Shown here: piece by piece, positions 1 to 11,000 of the stretch
Numbering within the stretch: position 1 is the first letter of the stretch
How the letters are laid out: each line of letters opens with the position of its first letter
Assembly: GCA_028706295.1 (NCBI GenBank)
Contig: JAQWBQ010000007.1
Location: 35,325 to 99,324 of the forward strand
Source of the DNA: Bacteroidales bacterium
GTDB lineage: Bacteria; Bacteroidota; Bacteroidia; Bacteroidales; FEN-979
Length of the DNA: 64,000 nucleotides
Direction of reading: 5' to 3'
Made by a program: the position numbers and the translations under genes
Notes under the pieces: generated by a model
What the model saw: the letters and a program-made list of their open reading frames with translations, nothing else
What the model was told of the DNA's origin: nothing
Database searches by the model: none

Positions 1-1143
1 AAAAATCCCACAGGGATCACGTATAATTATGCAGGCGATTTCACGGTTTGCCTTACTGCCACGAACCAATGGGGCCAACAAACCTTATGCAAAAATGCTT
101 ATATCCACGTTGTCGGACCAACCAATGCAAAATTGGTCATGACCGAAATAAATTACCGGTCACCCCTTGGCGGAACCGATTCTCTTGAGTTCATTGAAAT
201 TTATAACAATGATGCGGCTCCATGGAATCTACAGAATTTCCAGTTTACCAAAGGGATTGAATACAGCTTTCCTAATATGACTGTGAATCCCCAGGGCTAT
301 GTTTTACTTGCAAAAAGCGCCCAATGGATCCAGAATACCTATGGGGTGACCGCCCTGCAATGGAATGCGGGGGGTGCATTGTCGAACCAGGGCGAAGCCA
401 TCGTTCTTAAGGATCCGTACGGTTTCGTGATTGATTCCGTTTACTATTTGCCCACGCTTCCATGGGATACAATGGCCAACGGCAGAGGACCCACATTGGA
501 ATTCTGCAATCCCGACCTGAATAATACCGATCCTGCAAACTGGCGTCACGCGATCGAGTTCCAGGCGCTGACTCCATCGGGCGACTCCCTTTGGGCATCT
601 CCGCTTGAGGGATGCTCCTATGCTCCCATCGCCAACTTTACGGTCAGCGATTCCACCATTGTTCTGGGTCAAAGTGTGATATTCACCGATGCCTCTTCGA
701 CCAATACCGAAAACTGGTTCTGGGAATTTGAAAGGGGTATCCCTGAAACATTCAATGGCCAATCGCCACCACCTATCCTTTACAACATCCTGGGGTCTTA
801 CGACGTTACCCTGACTGTAACCAACAATGCCGGACATAGTGTCAAATACAAACCGGGATTTATCCAGGTCGGACCCAGCAGTACCGGTCAAAATTTACAG
901 ACACCTGCCTTCTCAGTTCATCCCAATCCTTCATCTGACGGGCATTTCACCATTGATTTCTTAAATAACGCTGCTTACACTGTTGAGGTATTTATGGAAA
1001 TCGGAGTATTGTCAGCCAGCTTTTCACCCAATAATAAATCGCTTCATGTCGAACTGCCTGAACTTCCATCCGGCCTCTATTTTATCAGGGTGACCGATCA
1101 GAATTCCGGCAAAACAACCGTTCAAAAAGTTATCATTCTTTAA
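1..1143 (+). CDS. Secreted T9SS substrate with lamin-tail (LTD) and PKD domains, 5' end missing
   Basis: The reading frame is open from the first base, so the start lies outside the window. The TTG at 133 and ATG at 139 are internal, because the bases before them encode the end of a PKD-like domain (GDFTVCLTATNQWG). Next comes a lamin-tail-like domain beginning MTEINYRSPLGGTDSLEFIE, then a second PKD-like domain (about codons 210-290) with the typical SVIFTDASS and YDVTLTVTN strands. The C terminus is a type A T9SS sorting domain (FSVHPNPSSDG, then LPSGLYFIRV and a basic end). From knowledge of the family, such proteins cross the outer membrane by T9SS and stay on the surface or are released. 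It lies 24 bases before the next T9SS substrate on the same strand and may share its transcript. The substrate or ligand cannot be told. Confidence 0.88.
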   Translation, partial: KNPTGITYNYAGDFTVCLTATNQWGQQTLCKNAYIHVVGPTNAKLVMTEINYRSPLGGTDSLEFIEIYNNDAAPWNLQNFQFTKGIEYSFPNMTVNPQGYVLLAKSAQWIQNTYGVTALQWNAGGALSNQGEAIVLKDPYGFVIDSVYYLPTLPWDTMANGRGPTLEFCNPDLNNTDPANWRHAIEFQALTPSGDSLWASPLEGCSYAPIANFTVSDSTIVLGQSVIFTDASSTNTENWFWEFERGIPETFNGQSPPPILYNILGSYDVTLTVTNNAGHSVKYKPGFIQVGPSSTGQNLQTPAFSVHPNPSSDGHFTIDFLNNAAYTVEVFMEIGVLSASFSPNNKSLHVELPELPSGLYFIRVTDQNSGKTTVQKVIIL

Positions 1144-1167
1144 TTTCCATTTTTAAATTCTATTCTT

Positions 1168-2775
1168 ATGAAACAATTATTTACACTGTTATTTTTAATC
1201 GCTCCTTTGATCACACTGTTTGGTCAGGGAAATGAAAATTTCAATAACTATCCTGAGACCCAGAATGCCTATCATAACGGTACATTCATCGGCCAGGATG
1301 GTTCTACATGGACCTATACCCAGTGCAGGGGAGATTCGGTGATCGTTGCCCCGTCGCCTACCCTTGGGAAGGGTCGAAATCCCACTTCAAGCGTCATTTC
1401 AGGGACATTACAGAATGGCTGCGGAACCCTTTCATTCGATTACAAACAACCCTTCTCAACAGCTGTGAACCTGAATATTTACATTAACGGGCTGCTGGTG
1501 GGTAATTTTACCTCCAGCCAGCAAGGCCTTCTCTACAACTCAGGCCCGATCGTCGTTAACACACCGGGTGATTTTGTGCTGAAGATCAAACAGGCCGACA
1601 GTACCTCCTCAGGTCAGGTGACCATCGATAATTTCATTTGGACCTCTTACAGCGGGGGTCCGATCCCGGAACCCACCAACTACCCGACCCAGTTTGCTTC
1701 GGTTGGATCACCTTTTACCATGAACCTTTCATGGACGGATGCAACCGGCGCCCAGCTTCCTGCAGCCTATCTGATCCTGGCAAGCAATGCCAACAATATT
1801 ATTAACCCCGTTGATGGTACACCCGTAGGTGATGATCCGAACCTGGCAGACGGACATGGCGCCCTGAATATTCTGCAGGGTGTGCAGCACGCGGTTTTCG
1901 GTAATCTGCCGGCAAATACCACCTATTATTTTAAAATTTTCCCCTATACCAATTCCGGAGCCCTTATCGATTACAAAACCGACGGAACTGCACCCTTTAT
2001 CACCGATACAACGCCAAACACCGTGATCATCGACAGTATTCACTTCACCGACCGTACTTTCGGCAACTGGATCCTGAAAAATATCCTGGGCTCCGAAGTA
2101 TGGAACATTGATACCAATCACGGCGTTGGTGGAACCCCTTGTGCCAAAATGAGCGGATATGCCGGCGCTTCTAATGAAAACGAGGACTGGCTCATTTCAC
2201 CGGCTATGAATTTTAATGATTATACCAACGAGATCCTGACCTTCCAGTCGGCATATAAATATAACGGACCCGCCTTGAAAGCGATGATCTCGAATGATTA
2301 TGATGGCATTACCAATCCGAATGACTTTTCGTGGACTGAACTGAATGCGACGTGGTCGGCCGGCAATTGGGTTTGGACTCCATCGGGTAGCGTTAACGTG
2401 AGCAATGTATCAGGCGAACAGGTTTACATTGGCTTCAAGTACGTCTCCAACACGACCGAATCATCAACCTGGGAGCTTGACGACATCGTGATAACAGGCG
2501 ATCTGATCATCGGGATGAAAGATCCCTCCGTTCAATCAAATGAATTCACCCTTTCCCCGAATCCTGCTGAAAACTGGTGTAAAATTCGATTCAACGGAAA
2601 CCAGGAAAGGACGATCCGGTTGATTTCAGTTGTCGGCGCATCATTACTGGAGACTACAACCAGTCGTAATGAATGCCAGATTGATCTGAGTAACCTTCCG
2701 GCCGGGATCTACTTTGTACAGGTGACAGATCCTATGCTGAAGTCCCATTCTGTTAAAAAACTTATTAAACACTGA
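1168..2775 (+). CDS. Secreted choice-of-anchor J-type protein with T9SS type A sorting domain
   Basis: This protein has 535 residues. It begins with a clear signal peptide (basic start, LFTLLFLIAPLITLFGQ). The N-terminal third is a beta-sandwich-like region rich in Gly and Thr; a fibronectin-like stretch follows (about 165-275). A choice-of-anchor J-like jelly roll spans about 290-445, with the hallmark pattern EDWLISPAMNF, then WTELNATWSAG, then YIGFKYVSNTTESSTWELDDI. The last 75 residues form a type A T9SS sorting domain (FTLSPNPAENW, LSNLPAGIYFVQVTD, terminal KKLIKH). It is probably a surface or secreted adhesin or carbohydrate-binding protein, but no catalytic site is visible. It sits directly behind another T9SS substrate and is closed by a strong terminator at 2794. 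Confidence 0.85.
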   Translation: MKQLFTLLFLIAPLITLFGQGNENFNNYPETQNAYHNGTFIGQDGSTWTYTQCRGDSVIVAPSPTLGKGRNPTSSVISGTLQNGCGTLSFDYKQPFSTAVNLNIYINGLLVGNFTSSQQGLLYNSGPIVVNTPGDFVLKIKQADSTSSGQVTIDNFIWTSYSGGPIPEPTNYPTQFASVGSPFTMNLSWTDATGAQLPAAYLILASNANNIINPVDGTPVGDDPNLADGHGALNILQGVQHAVFGNLPANTTYYFKIFPYTNSGALIDYKTDGTAPFITDTTPNTVIIDSIHFTDRTFGNWILKNILGSEVWNIDTNHGVGGTPCAKMSGYAGASNENEDWLISPAMNFNDYTNEILTFQSAYKYNGPALKAMISNDYDGITNPNDFSWTELNATWSAGNWVWTPSGSVNVSNVSGEQVYIGFKYVSNTTESSTWELDDIVITGDLIIGMKDPSVQSNEFTLSPNPAENWCKIRFNGNQERTIRLISVVGASLLETTTSRNECQIDLSNLPAGIYFVQVTDPMLKSHSVKKLIKH

Positions 2776-2793
2776 TTTCACTTCTTAAAGTTT

Positions 2794-2827
2794 AAAAGGT
2801 CGTTCACTTCGGGCGACCTTTTTTTTA
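2794..2827 (+). terminator. Rho-independent terminator after the choice-of-anchor J gene
   Basis: A 9-bp perfect stem pairs 2794-2802 (AAAAGGTCG) with 2814-2822 (CGACCTTTT); wobble pairs can extend it inward. A T run follows to 2826. It lies 18 bases after the stop codon at 2775. Confidence 0.85.
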
Positions 2828-2833
2828 TTTTTG
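2826..2833 (+). promoter_or_regulatory. Bacteroidota -7 box (TATTTTTG)
   Basis: TATTTTTG fits TAnnTTTG exactly. It overlaps the T tail of the upstream terminator. A start site about 6 bases downstream would leave a leader of roughly 15 bases to the ATG at 2855, and would place the alternative TTG at 2831 upstream of the transcript. No clear -33 element is seen because that position lies in the terminator stem. Confidence 0.5.
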
Positions 2834-2854
2834 TATCGGGACATTTCCACCTAC

Positions 2855-4477
2855 ATGAGCGTTTCCAAATTTAGAAAAACGACCCCGTTCAACGGATTAG
2901 ACCTGGCTCCCGCGATAAGCCGGATTACGGTGCTGATCCTGACCTGGTGTATCCTTCCGATATGGATACAGGCTCAATCGGAGATGATCATGCAGGAGGA
3001 CAAACCCCTAAGGGTTGAGATCCCGGCGCAATCGGCCAATGAGACCTACCGGGTGTTATCCGTGGGCAAACACGGAGTCATCCTGTTTTACAAAAGCCTT
3101 GAAACCAAAGGGGATTCAGCTGTGAATTGGTATTTTTCATATTACGATACCAACCTTCGGCGTCAGTGGGTGAAAGCGATCCCTTTAAGTACCAATATGG
3201 ATTTCGAAGCGGAATCTTTAACCCATGACACCCTCGCACTGTTATTTTCTTTTTCAGGGAAAAAAAAGGGAATCACCACAGGTTTTTCGATCCTGCAGAT
3301 TGTGCCTGAAAAGGATTTGTTCCTGATCACGGGAGGAATGATGAACGATCAGGAGGAGGTAGTCTCCTTCCAGGTTCAAAACGGTCGGGCATGGATCGGG
3401 ATAAACATTCCGGGAGGGGCAGGATTCATCCGGACCATCGTACCCGGATCTGCAAGGTCGCGGACTTTCCCACTCGGACAGGGTGATGTGATCCATCTCA
3501 GGTGGATGAAGGCCGACAGTTCTTCTCTTTTTCTCGACGCGATTGTCAGCCGGACCGTAACGCGGAAAAGCACTGAATATTACCTGGTGAGGTACGACAC
3601 TTCGGGTACAATAAAAAAAGAGTATTCGATCGGAACCCAGCAGGGTGAGCGACTCCTGACCCACCTGACTGCCATTTCGCCGGGAGGGAACGAGCTGGTA
3701 CTTGGGACTTACGGCCAGGGCGCGGCGAAACAATCACAAAAGAAAATTGTCTCGGATGAATCCAGCGGCTTTTTCTCTACCGGGTTTATAAATGGGATTC
3801 AGAAAAATCTGAATTTCTTTAATTTTCTTGAATTGAATCATTCCGGATCGCTTGTCGGAGAACAGGATATTGCCAATCTGAAAAAGAAAGCCTCCCGAAA
3901 GAATAAACCAATCAGTGAATTTTCCCTTGATTATTCAATTTTTCTGCATGAAATAAAAAAGATCGATGATGAGTACCTGCTGCTAGCCGAGGTCTTTACA
4001 CCACAGTTCAGAACGGAAAGTTTTACCGATTTTGATTATTACGGTCGACCCTATACCAATACCTATTCAGTTTTCGAAGGATACCGGTTTTTGAATGCAG
4101 TTGTGGTTTCTTTTAATTCTGAGGGCAAATTGTTATGGGATAATACCATTGAAATCAGAAATATTGTTTCGACGGAACTTAAATCCCGAGTATTTCTTTT
4201 TTCGTCGGGTCCCGAATTGGTTTTAGGCTATCAGTCAGATGGTAAGATATACTCGAAGATTATACGAAAAGATGAAACCATTGAATCACTTGATTTCTCA
4301 AGTCTTGAACTGTTACAACCCGCTGATAAATTACTGTCAGAGGCCAGGGGGAGAACCGAGCATTGGTACGACCACTTCTTCCTTAGTTCCGGTTATCAGG
4401 AGATAAAGAATATATCACGCCAACAGGATGGCAAAAGGTTTGTATTTTATTTCAGTAAAATCAGATTCGACCGGTAA
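2855..4477 (+). CDS. Secreted protein of unknown function
   Basis: The 540-residue protein is read from ATG 2855. An in-frame TTG at 2831 is rejected because the -7 box covers it. The N terminus has a long basic lead (SKFRKTTPFNG) and then a hydrophobic stretch (ITVLILTWCILPIWIQAQ) consistent with a signal peptide ending at AQA/Q. The body is rich in aromatic beta-strand patterns alternating with turns (VNWYFSYYDTNLRRQW, IHLRWMKADSSSLFLDAIV, LLWDNTIEIRN), which resembles a beta-propeller or other all-beta periplasmic or surface fold. No T9SS sorting domain, lipobox or catalytic motif was seen. The gene has its own promoter and terminator context and converges on the lipoprotein gene ending at 4482. 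Function is unknown. Confidence 0.75.
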   Translation: MSVSKFRKTTPFNGLDLAPAISRITVLILTWCILPIWIQAQSEMIMQEDKPLRVEIPAQSANETYRVLSVGKHGVILFYKSLETKGDSAVNWYFSYYDTNLRRQWVKAIPLSTNMDFEAESLTHDTLALLFSFSGKKKGITTGFSILQIVPEKDLFLITGGMMNDQEEVVSFQVQNGRAWIGINIPGGAGFIRTIVPGSARSRTFPLGQGDVIHLRWMKADSSSLFLDAIVSRTVTRKSTEYYLVRYDTSGTIKKEYSIGTQQGERLLTHLTAISPGGNELVLGTYGQGAAKQSQKKIVSDESSGFFSTGFINGIQKNLNFFNFLELNHSGSLVGEQDIANLKKKASRKNKPISEFSLDYSIFLHEIKKIDDEYLLLAEVFTPQFRTESFTDFDYYGRPYTNTYSVFEGYRFLNAVVVSFNSEGKLLWDNTIEIRNIVSTELKSRVFLFSSGPELVLGYQSDGKIYSKIIRKDETIESLDFSSLELLQPADKLLSEARGRTEHWYDHFFLSSGYQEIKNISRQQDGKRFVFYFSKIRFDR

Positions 4478-4481
4478 AGGA

Positions 4482-4796
4482 TTATGGCTTAATAATAACC
4501 ATCAGTTTATTATCACAGGGCAGGACCATCAGCGTACAATCCATATGGTAGTTCGGACCGTCGATTGTGAGGGTATAAGGCTGATTGCCGGTAAGTGAAA
4601 AGGGGCGGGTGTAATCTTTTTCCAACGTAACGGTACTGTGGGTCTGCACAATTTTCACGGAAATTGCCGAATCAAGTTTATTCTCAACATTGATGGTGCC
4701 TTTCCCGTCGCAGGGATCCTCAGTGGTATTTTTACTGCAACCTGAGATCAAAATAGTTGCTAGGAGGGAGATCAGGATGATGATGGATTTTTTCAT
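4482..4796 (-). CDS. Small lipoprotein of unknown function
   Basis: The 104-residue product starts at ATG 4796; an upstream in-frame ATG at 4838 is rejected because a -7 box lies between them. The N terminus MKKSIIILISLLATILISGC is a lipoprotein signal, with Cys20 as the lipidated residue, followed by SKNTTEDPCDGKG. The remainder is a short beta-rich domain with three more cysteines (PCDGK, MDCTLMVLPCDN). This could form disulfides in the periplasm or at the surface. It ends 4 bases from the convergent gene at 4477 with no terminator between them. No family was recognised. Confidence 0.7.
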   Translation of the reverse strand: MKKSIIILISLLATILISGCSKNTTEDPCDGKGTINVENKLDSAISVKIVQTHSTVTLEKDYTRPFSLTGNQPYTLTIDGPNYHMDCTLMVLPCDNKLMVIIKP

Positions 4797-4815
4797 AAGA
4801 TCAGATTGATAAATG

Positions 4816-4823
4816 CAAAAGTA
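4816..4823 (-). promoter_or_regulatory. Bacteroidota -7 box (TACTTTTG) for the small lipoprotein
   Basis: On the minus strand the sequence reads TACTTTTG, an exact TAnnTTTG, 20 bases upstream of ATG 4796. It decides the start codon, since the longer frame would begin inside or above the promoter. No convincing -33 box was found. Confidence 0.5.
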
Positions 4824-4900
4824 AAAGGTTTCGTTCAATAATAAAATATTTCGTTTAATTATTCAATGACAAAATTTCATTTGTTAGGGTTGCCTGTGTT

Positions 4901-4931
4901 GTTGATAATTATTAAGAATATATTAAATTTG
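4901..4931 (+). promoter_or_regulatory. Bacteroidota -33/-7 promoter for the giant PKD adhesin
   Basis: GTTG at 4901-4904 is separated by 19 bases from TAAATTTG at 4924-4931. This is the expected spacing of the phylum's TTG...TAnnTTTG promoter. Transcription should begin near 4938, giving a leader of about 120 bases to ATG 5059. Confidence 0.65.
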
Positions 4932-5058
4932 TAGTTTTTACCTTGATTAAAAGATTTCCTGCATGATTTTCATTTTTCAGGCAACCATTCGGATGAAACT
5001 TTTGTCGTACATAACAGTATAATCAAACACATTGTTCACGTCAACAAATACCATTACT

Positions 5059-8000
5059 ATGTTCCATCGATTCCTTCGCTGCTTTTTACTGTTCACTCTG
5101 CTGTTGGCAGCAACCCCCGGGATATTTGCTCAATGTCCTGATACACAGCCACGGATTACAGGTCCCGGTGTTGTGGGCGCCAGTGCGTCGAATTCTGTTG
5201 TTTATACAACCCCGAGCGTGACCGGTCATACCTACTCATGGGTTGTAAAGCAATTGCCGGGCAATACGATCATCAATACGTCAAGTACCAATGTACTGAG
5301 TCAAACCTGGTCGAATCCGGGCAATTATGTGATTGAACTTACCGAAGGAATCTCGGGGAATACCTGTACTGCCGTGGCGGCTACACCTCTTAGTGTAACC
5401 GTACGTCCGATGCTGGCGGCATATTTTTATTATGAGTTTGATGTGGCTCATGGATGTTTTTACAATGTGGTTGATTTTACGGGCACCGGCGACGGTCAAT
5501 TTCCCCCGGTCGATCCGACTATTACCTATGAATGGAAATGGCGGGAATATAATTCGGGTAACCCATGGACACCCTCGGGAACTGCCCGGAATACCCAGAT
5601 AACTTTTCCGACTACCTCGGGAATTACTTATGAAGTGCTTTACACGGTTTCAAAAGTTGTCGGCACCACTACCTGGACTGATGAAATTACCGATTACGTG
5701 TATGTCGATCCCGATAAATACAAACCGGTACCCAATCTTGCCACGCCGACCGTTCCGAATTGTACCTATGGCGAATTTCATTTTGATGCCAGCGCCAGTG
5801 TCGCAACGCTGATGCCTACCACAGAGTCTTTCAGGTATGTTGACTGGGATTTCGGCGACGGTACTACGGCTCATTACGAAAAAACCGGCAGCACGCCTCC
5901 ACAGATGACGACCACCCACGCCTACCCCACTTCTCCCGGAACTCCCTATACGGTCACCTTACGACTTGAAAATACAATCGGTTGTGTTGCAACTACCTCC
6001 ATTAATATTTCGGTGCCGAATTCCGTTCCGGTTGCTTTGTTTTCGAATGATGCCGGATGTGTCGGGGAACCCACGATTTTTCATGACCTCTCGACCCCTG
6101 CAGTGGAAGGAGGATCCATCGTGAAATGGGAATGGATATGGGGCGACAACACCACGACCATCTATGATCTCAATGCCATACCGCCGACCCCGCCGCCTGC
6201 TCAGATTTTCCATCTTTACGCGGATGCCGGTTCCAAGCATGTTACTTTACAAGTGACCAATGCAAATGGTTGCGTGTCAACCATCTTCGGATTATATGTG
6301 AATGTAATTCCTTCACCCCTGGCCAACTTCAACTACGGACCCACCTGCGTCGATATCCCCATTACCTTTTATGATGTCAGCTTACAAAATGGTGGCAGCG
6401 CTATCGTTTCAAGAATCTGGGACTTTGGCGAAGGAGCTCCTTCTTCAAGCCCTTCGCATACTTACGCAACACCCGGGTTAAAGACGGTAACCCTGACAGT
6501 GACCAACGAAAACGGATGCTCTGATATCAAGATCGATAATACCATTTATGTACATCCGCTGCCTGAATTCTCACCGGATCCTGCTGTCGGATTCACCTGG
6601 GCCAATACTACTTTGCCACTTGAAATTCAATTCACCGACAATACCTTACCTGCGCAGGTAGGTAATAACCTTGTGTGGGATTTTGGAGACGGCAAATCCG
6701 GATTTGGTAAGAATCCGGTACACATGTATACCAGCCCGGGAAGTTACAATGTGGAAATGACTTGTACCAGTACCGACGGGTGTTACAGAACTTATACCGA
6801 CATGATCTCCTTTACACCGCCTGTGCCTACCTTCCATCCGATTCCCTATGATGCCTGCCTTGACAAGGAGGTCAGATTTGTTCCGGATCCCGTTATGGGA
6901 ACCATTGTATCAGAGGAATGGCAGTATCAGGATGAAGGTTATACTCCCGATCCCTCCCTCACAGCTCCTTACACGGTAAAACATACTTTTGTTCCCCCGG
7001 TTCCGATGCCGGCAGTCGATACCCATTCATTCAAAAGCTATGGTACTAAGGCTGTACGCCATGTGATTACCCTGGCCGGAACGCCTAATGTGGTAGTTGA
7101 TTATATCGATTATGTAACGATTCATGATACCGCCATTGCCAACTTTACCTGGAACAATATCAATCAGCTTCCCGTGGGCGGACCACCCTTACCGGGTTGT
7201 AAAGGGCAGGAGGTGTTTTTCTTCGACCAAAGCACACCCCCGATCGGGAGCTCGAACGCTCAGATTATAGCCTGGAAATGGGAATTTGATGACCCCGCTT
7301 CCAGTATGAATAATGTAGCCTATACCAAGAACTGCAGCCATATTTTTATCGATCCCATCCGGACTTCTTTCAATGTCAAACTGACCGTGACCAGCAGCGA
7401 TAACAATTGTGAATCAATCATCATCAAAGTCATAAGCATTAAAGCCTCCCCACCGGCTAATTTCATCGTCAACAATAATCCTAACGCCAATGTGGGATGT
7501 CTGTCAACCACAGCCTTACCGGTATTAACCTACTTTGATTATGATCCGGCCATCATTCCGGATCCCTTACAGGTGGCAAACTGGGCCTGGGATTTCGGTG
7601 ACAATACCTCCCAATCCGGACCTTATCTGAGCAGTATCTCACACGCTTACCTTACCCCTGGCTGGAAAAACGTACTACTGACCATTACGGATCTGGATGG
7701 TTGCAAAAACACGGTATCGAAACAGGTTTATATCAATCCACTGCCCTTACCCGATTTTTCTTTTACCACCAATACCTGTGAAGGACAACCAGTTATGTTT
7801 ACTGATTTGTCGCTGCCCGGCGGCGGGTTGTTGAACGATTATATTGTCCAGTGGGAGTGGTTCTGGGGCGACGGAAGCATACCCGATCCACAGGTTGTCA
7901 CAAACAGCGGTACCGTCTTTCATACATTTCCCGTGATTGCCGGTCAATATACCTGGTCAGTCAGATTAAGGGTAACTACCAACTATGGTTGTGTGAATGA

Positions 8001-11000
8001 GATTACTAAATTGGTGACACTGAAACCGGCCCCGGTGGCCTTTTTTGAAATTGAACCGCTCTCTCCGCAATGTATGACTCCGCAGTCGATCCATTTTGTG
8101 GATAAAACAGTCCCGACGACGGCAACCGGAGCAGTGACATCCTGGGCCTGGACTTTTGGCGACGGCGGAACCTCCACACTTCAGAATCCTTCGCATGTTT
8201 ACCAGCTTGCGGGTCCTTATACCGTTTCATTGACCGTTACCACCACGAATGGCTGTTTCAACACCTATGGAACTTCGGTGACCGTAAACGAATTGCCTGT
8301 TGCAGATTTTCATGTTGCAACCGCCTCCAATACCTGTGAACAGGGCCCGATCCAGTTTATCGACGATTCACAGGCTAATGCTGCCGCAATCAATTCCTAT
8401 CTGTGGAGTTTCGGCGATGGAGGCACCTCCATTCAACCCTCACCGCAGCATACCTATTCTACGTATGGTATATACCAGGTTACACTGGCCATTACCAATT
8501 CGAACGGATGTATACACTCGGTCACAAAACCGGTTACCGTCAATCCCAAACCCATTGCCGAATTCACATATACCGCAAGCAGTTGTTTAGGAAGCCCGGT
8601 TTCATTTATTAATAAATCCTTCCCAATATCCGGTTTCACAGGGTATATAAATCAGTGGGTATGGGATTTTGGCGACGGCACCCTTCCCATTACCATTAAT
8701 TATCCCGACTCGCCTGACGTTACACATACTTTTGCCGGTAATGTCACCTCACATACTGTTCGCCTTACTGTGACGACAACCAGTGGTTGTACAGCCTATA
8801 AAGAACACATCGTTAACAGTATTCCGGCGCCGGTTTCTAATTTCAGCTATTCCAATACCCTCTGTATCGGACAAACGGTTCAGTTCAATGATGAATCGTC
8901 GACAAACGGCGGAGGTGGTTTACAAACCTGGAACTGGAATTTCGGAGATCCGCTCTCGGGCAGCAATACCTCTACCCTGCAAAATCCTTTCCATATTTTC
9001 AGTGGTACCGGTCCGTTTGTTGTCAGCCTGCGTGTTACCAGTACGAACGGCTGTTATAAAGATACTTCCAAAACAGTTACTATTAACCAGTTACCAGTCG
9101 CCGATTTTGGAACCTCGACCGTTACCACCCATTGTGAAGGCAGCGCCATTCAATTTGTCGATCTTTCAATTGCCAATGCACTCGGCATTTCATCCTATTC
9201 CTGGAATTTCGGCGACGGTGGCACCTCAAACCAGCAATCACCCCAACATACATTCGCGACTTACGGGATCTTCAACGTTACCCTGACAATCATGAACTCC
9301 AACGGATGTATTCACTCGGTTACCAAACCGGTGACAATTAATCCGAAGCCCATCGCACAGTTTACCTTTTCACCTTCCAGTTGTGTCGGATCGCCTGTTA
9401 GCTTTATAAACCAGTCGACTGTTCCGAACGGATACACTGCTTTAATCAACACCTGGGTATGGGATTTTGATGACGGAACTCTTCCGGTTGTAATCAATTT
9501 ACCTGCCAACCCCAATATTGTTCATACCTTTGCCGGTTCAGCCACCATTCACAATGTAAAACTCACGGTTACCACCACGTCGGGTTGTACCTCTTTCGTT
9601 ATAAAAACGGTAACAAGTGTTTCGAAACCTGATGCCTATTTCTCCTGGAGCGGTTCTGCTTGCGAGCAACAGCCTGTTCAGTTCACCGATCAGTCACAAA
9701 CCAATGGAGGAGGCGCTATCCAGGTTTGGAACTGGGATTTCGGCGATCCTGCTTCAGGAAATAATAACTTAGCGACCATACAGCATCCGACGCATAATTT
9801 CTCACATCCATCGCCTCCCGATTTCAGTGTCACCTTAATAGTGGTCAACGGAAACGGATGTCGTGACACCCTGGTTCAATCACTGAGTGTTAATTCAAGA
9901 CCCATTGCCGATTTCATCACCGATACCGTTTGCCAGGGTTCGCTGACCTCCTTTACCGACCAATCAACCGCCACACCCGGTCCGATTGTCGGTCGTTTGT
10001 GGGAGTTCGGCGACGGACAAACCTCTTCAACCAATAATCCGACTCACCTGTATGGCACTCCGGGAACCTTCCTGGCAAAATTGACCGTGACAACTTCACA
10101 AGGTTGTACCAAGGATACCACGAAGTCGGTAGTGGTTTTAGGAAAACCGGTTGCCAACTTTACCTATTCCTCACCCAATTGCGCACAGGACTCGGTTCAG
10201 TTTTCAGATATCTCCTCAACGCCTCACGGATCGATTCAAAGGTGGCTGTGGGATTTTGGGGATGGCACGCCACCTGTAACGATCAATTTCCCGGTGAATC
10301 CCAATGTGAAACATTCATTCGCAGCAGGAGGAAATTTTATGGTCACGCTGACCATTACCACCAGCGATTCCTGCACAGCCCAGAAACAGAGCCAGGTACA
10401 GATAGGTTACCGGCCTCTGGCGAATTTCATTGCAGGCACCAATTCCTGCGCAATGACCGCGGTTCAATTCACCGACTTATCGCAAATCAACAGTGGACCG
10501 GCCCTCACGATCTGGAACTGGAACTTCGACGATCCTGCCTCCGGAATCAACAATACATCCAACACGCAACACCCGATGCACGCTTTTACTGCTGGAGGAA
10601 CCTACAATGTATTCCTGCAGGTGACCAACGCAAACGGATGTATCGACAGCATTCGGAAACCCGTTTCAGTTAACCCTGTGCCGGTTGCCATTTTCTCAGC
10701 CGATACAGCCTGTGTCGGAAGCCCGACTCAATTCACCGATGCTTCTACATCGCCATCGGGTACGGTCACGGCATGGTCATGGGACTTCGGAGATCCTTCA
10801 AGCGGGTCTAATAATTTCTCAACCCTCCAGAATCCGACACATACCTATCTTACAACAGGGACCTATGCAGTGACCTTGCAGGTGACCAATTCACATCAGT
10901 GTGTCAAAGATACGGTGGTACAGGTGGTTGCCTATCCAAAACCGACGGCCATGTTCCAATATGAGGCCGCCTGTATAAATGATTCGACACAATTTACCGA

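Noticed and set aside
304..891. Minus-strand open frame of 195 codons
   Set aside because: It is fully antisense to the LTD/PKD T9SS substrate, has no recognisable domain or signal, and its residue mix is that of a shadow frame.
8783..9286. Plus-strand 167-codon frame inside the giant adhesin
   Set aside because: It lies in another frame of the PKD repeats; its similarity to the frame at 8300-8590 merely mirrors the repeat structure.
8284..10668. CRISPR-like periodicity in the adhesin gene
   Set aside because: The repeats are 250-800 bases, coding and diverged; there are no short identical repeats with unique spacers.
10104..10673. Plus-strand 189-codon frame inside the giant adhesin
   Set aside because: Shadow of PKD coding sequence, without its own start signals or domain.
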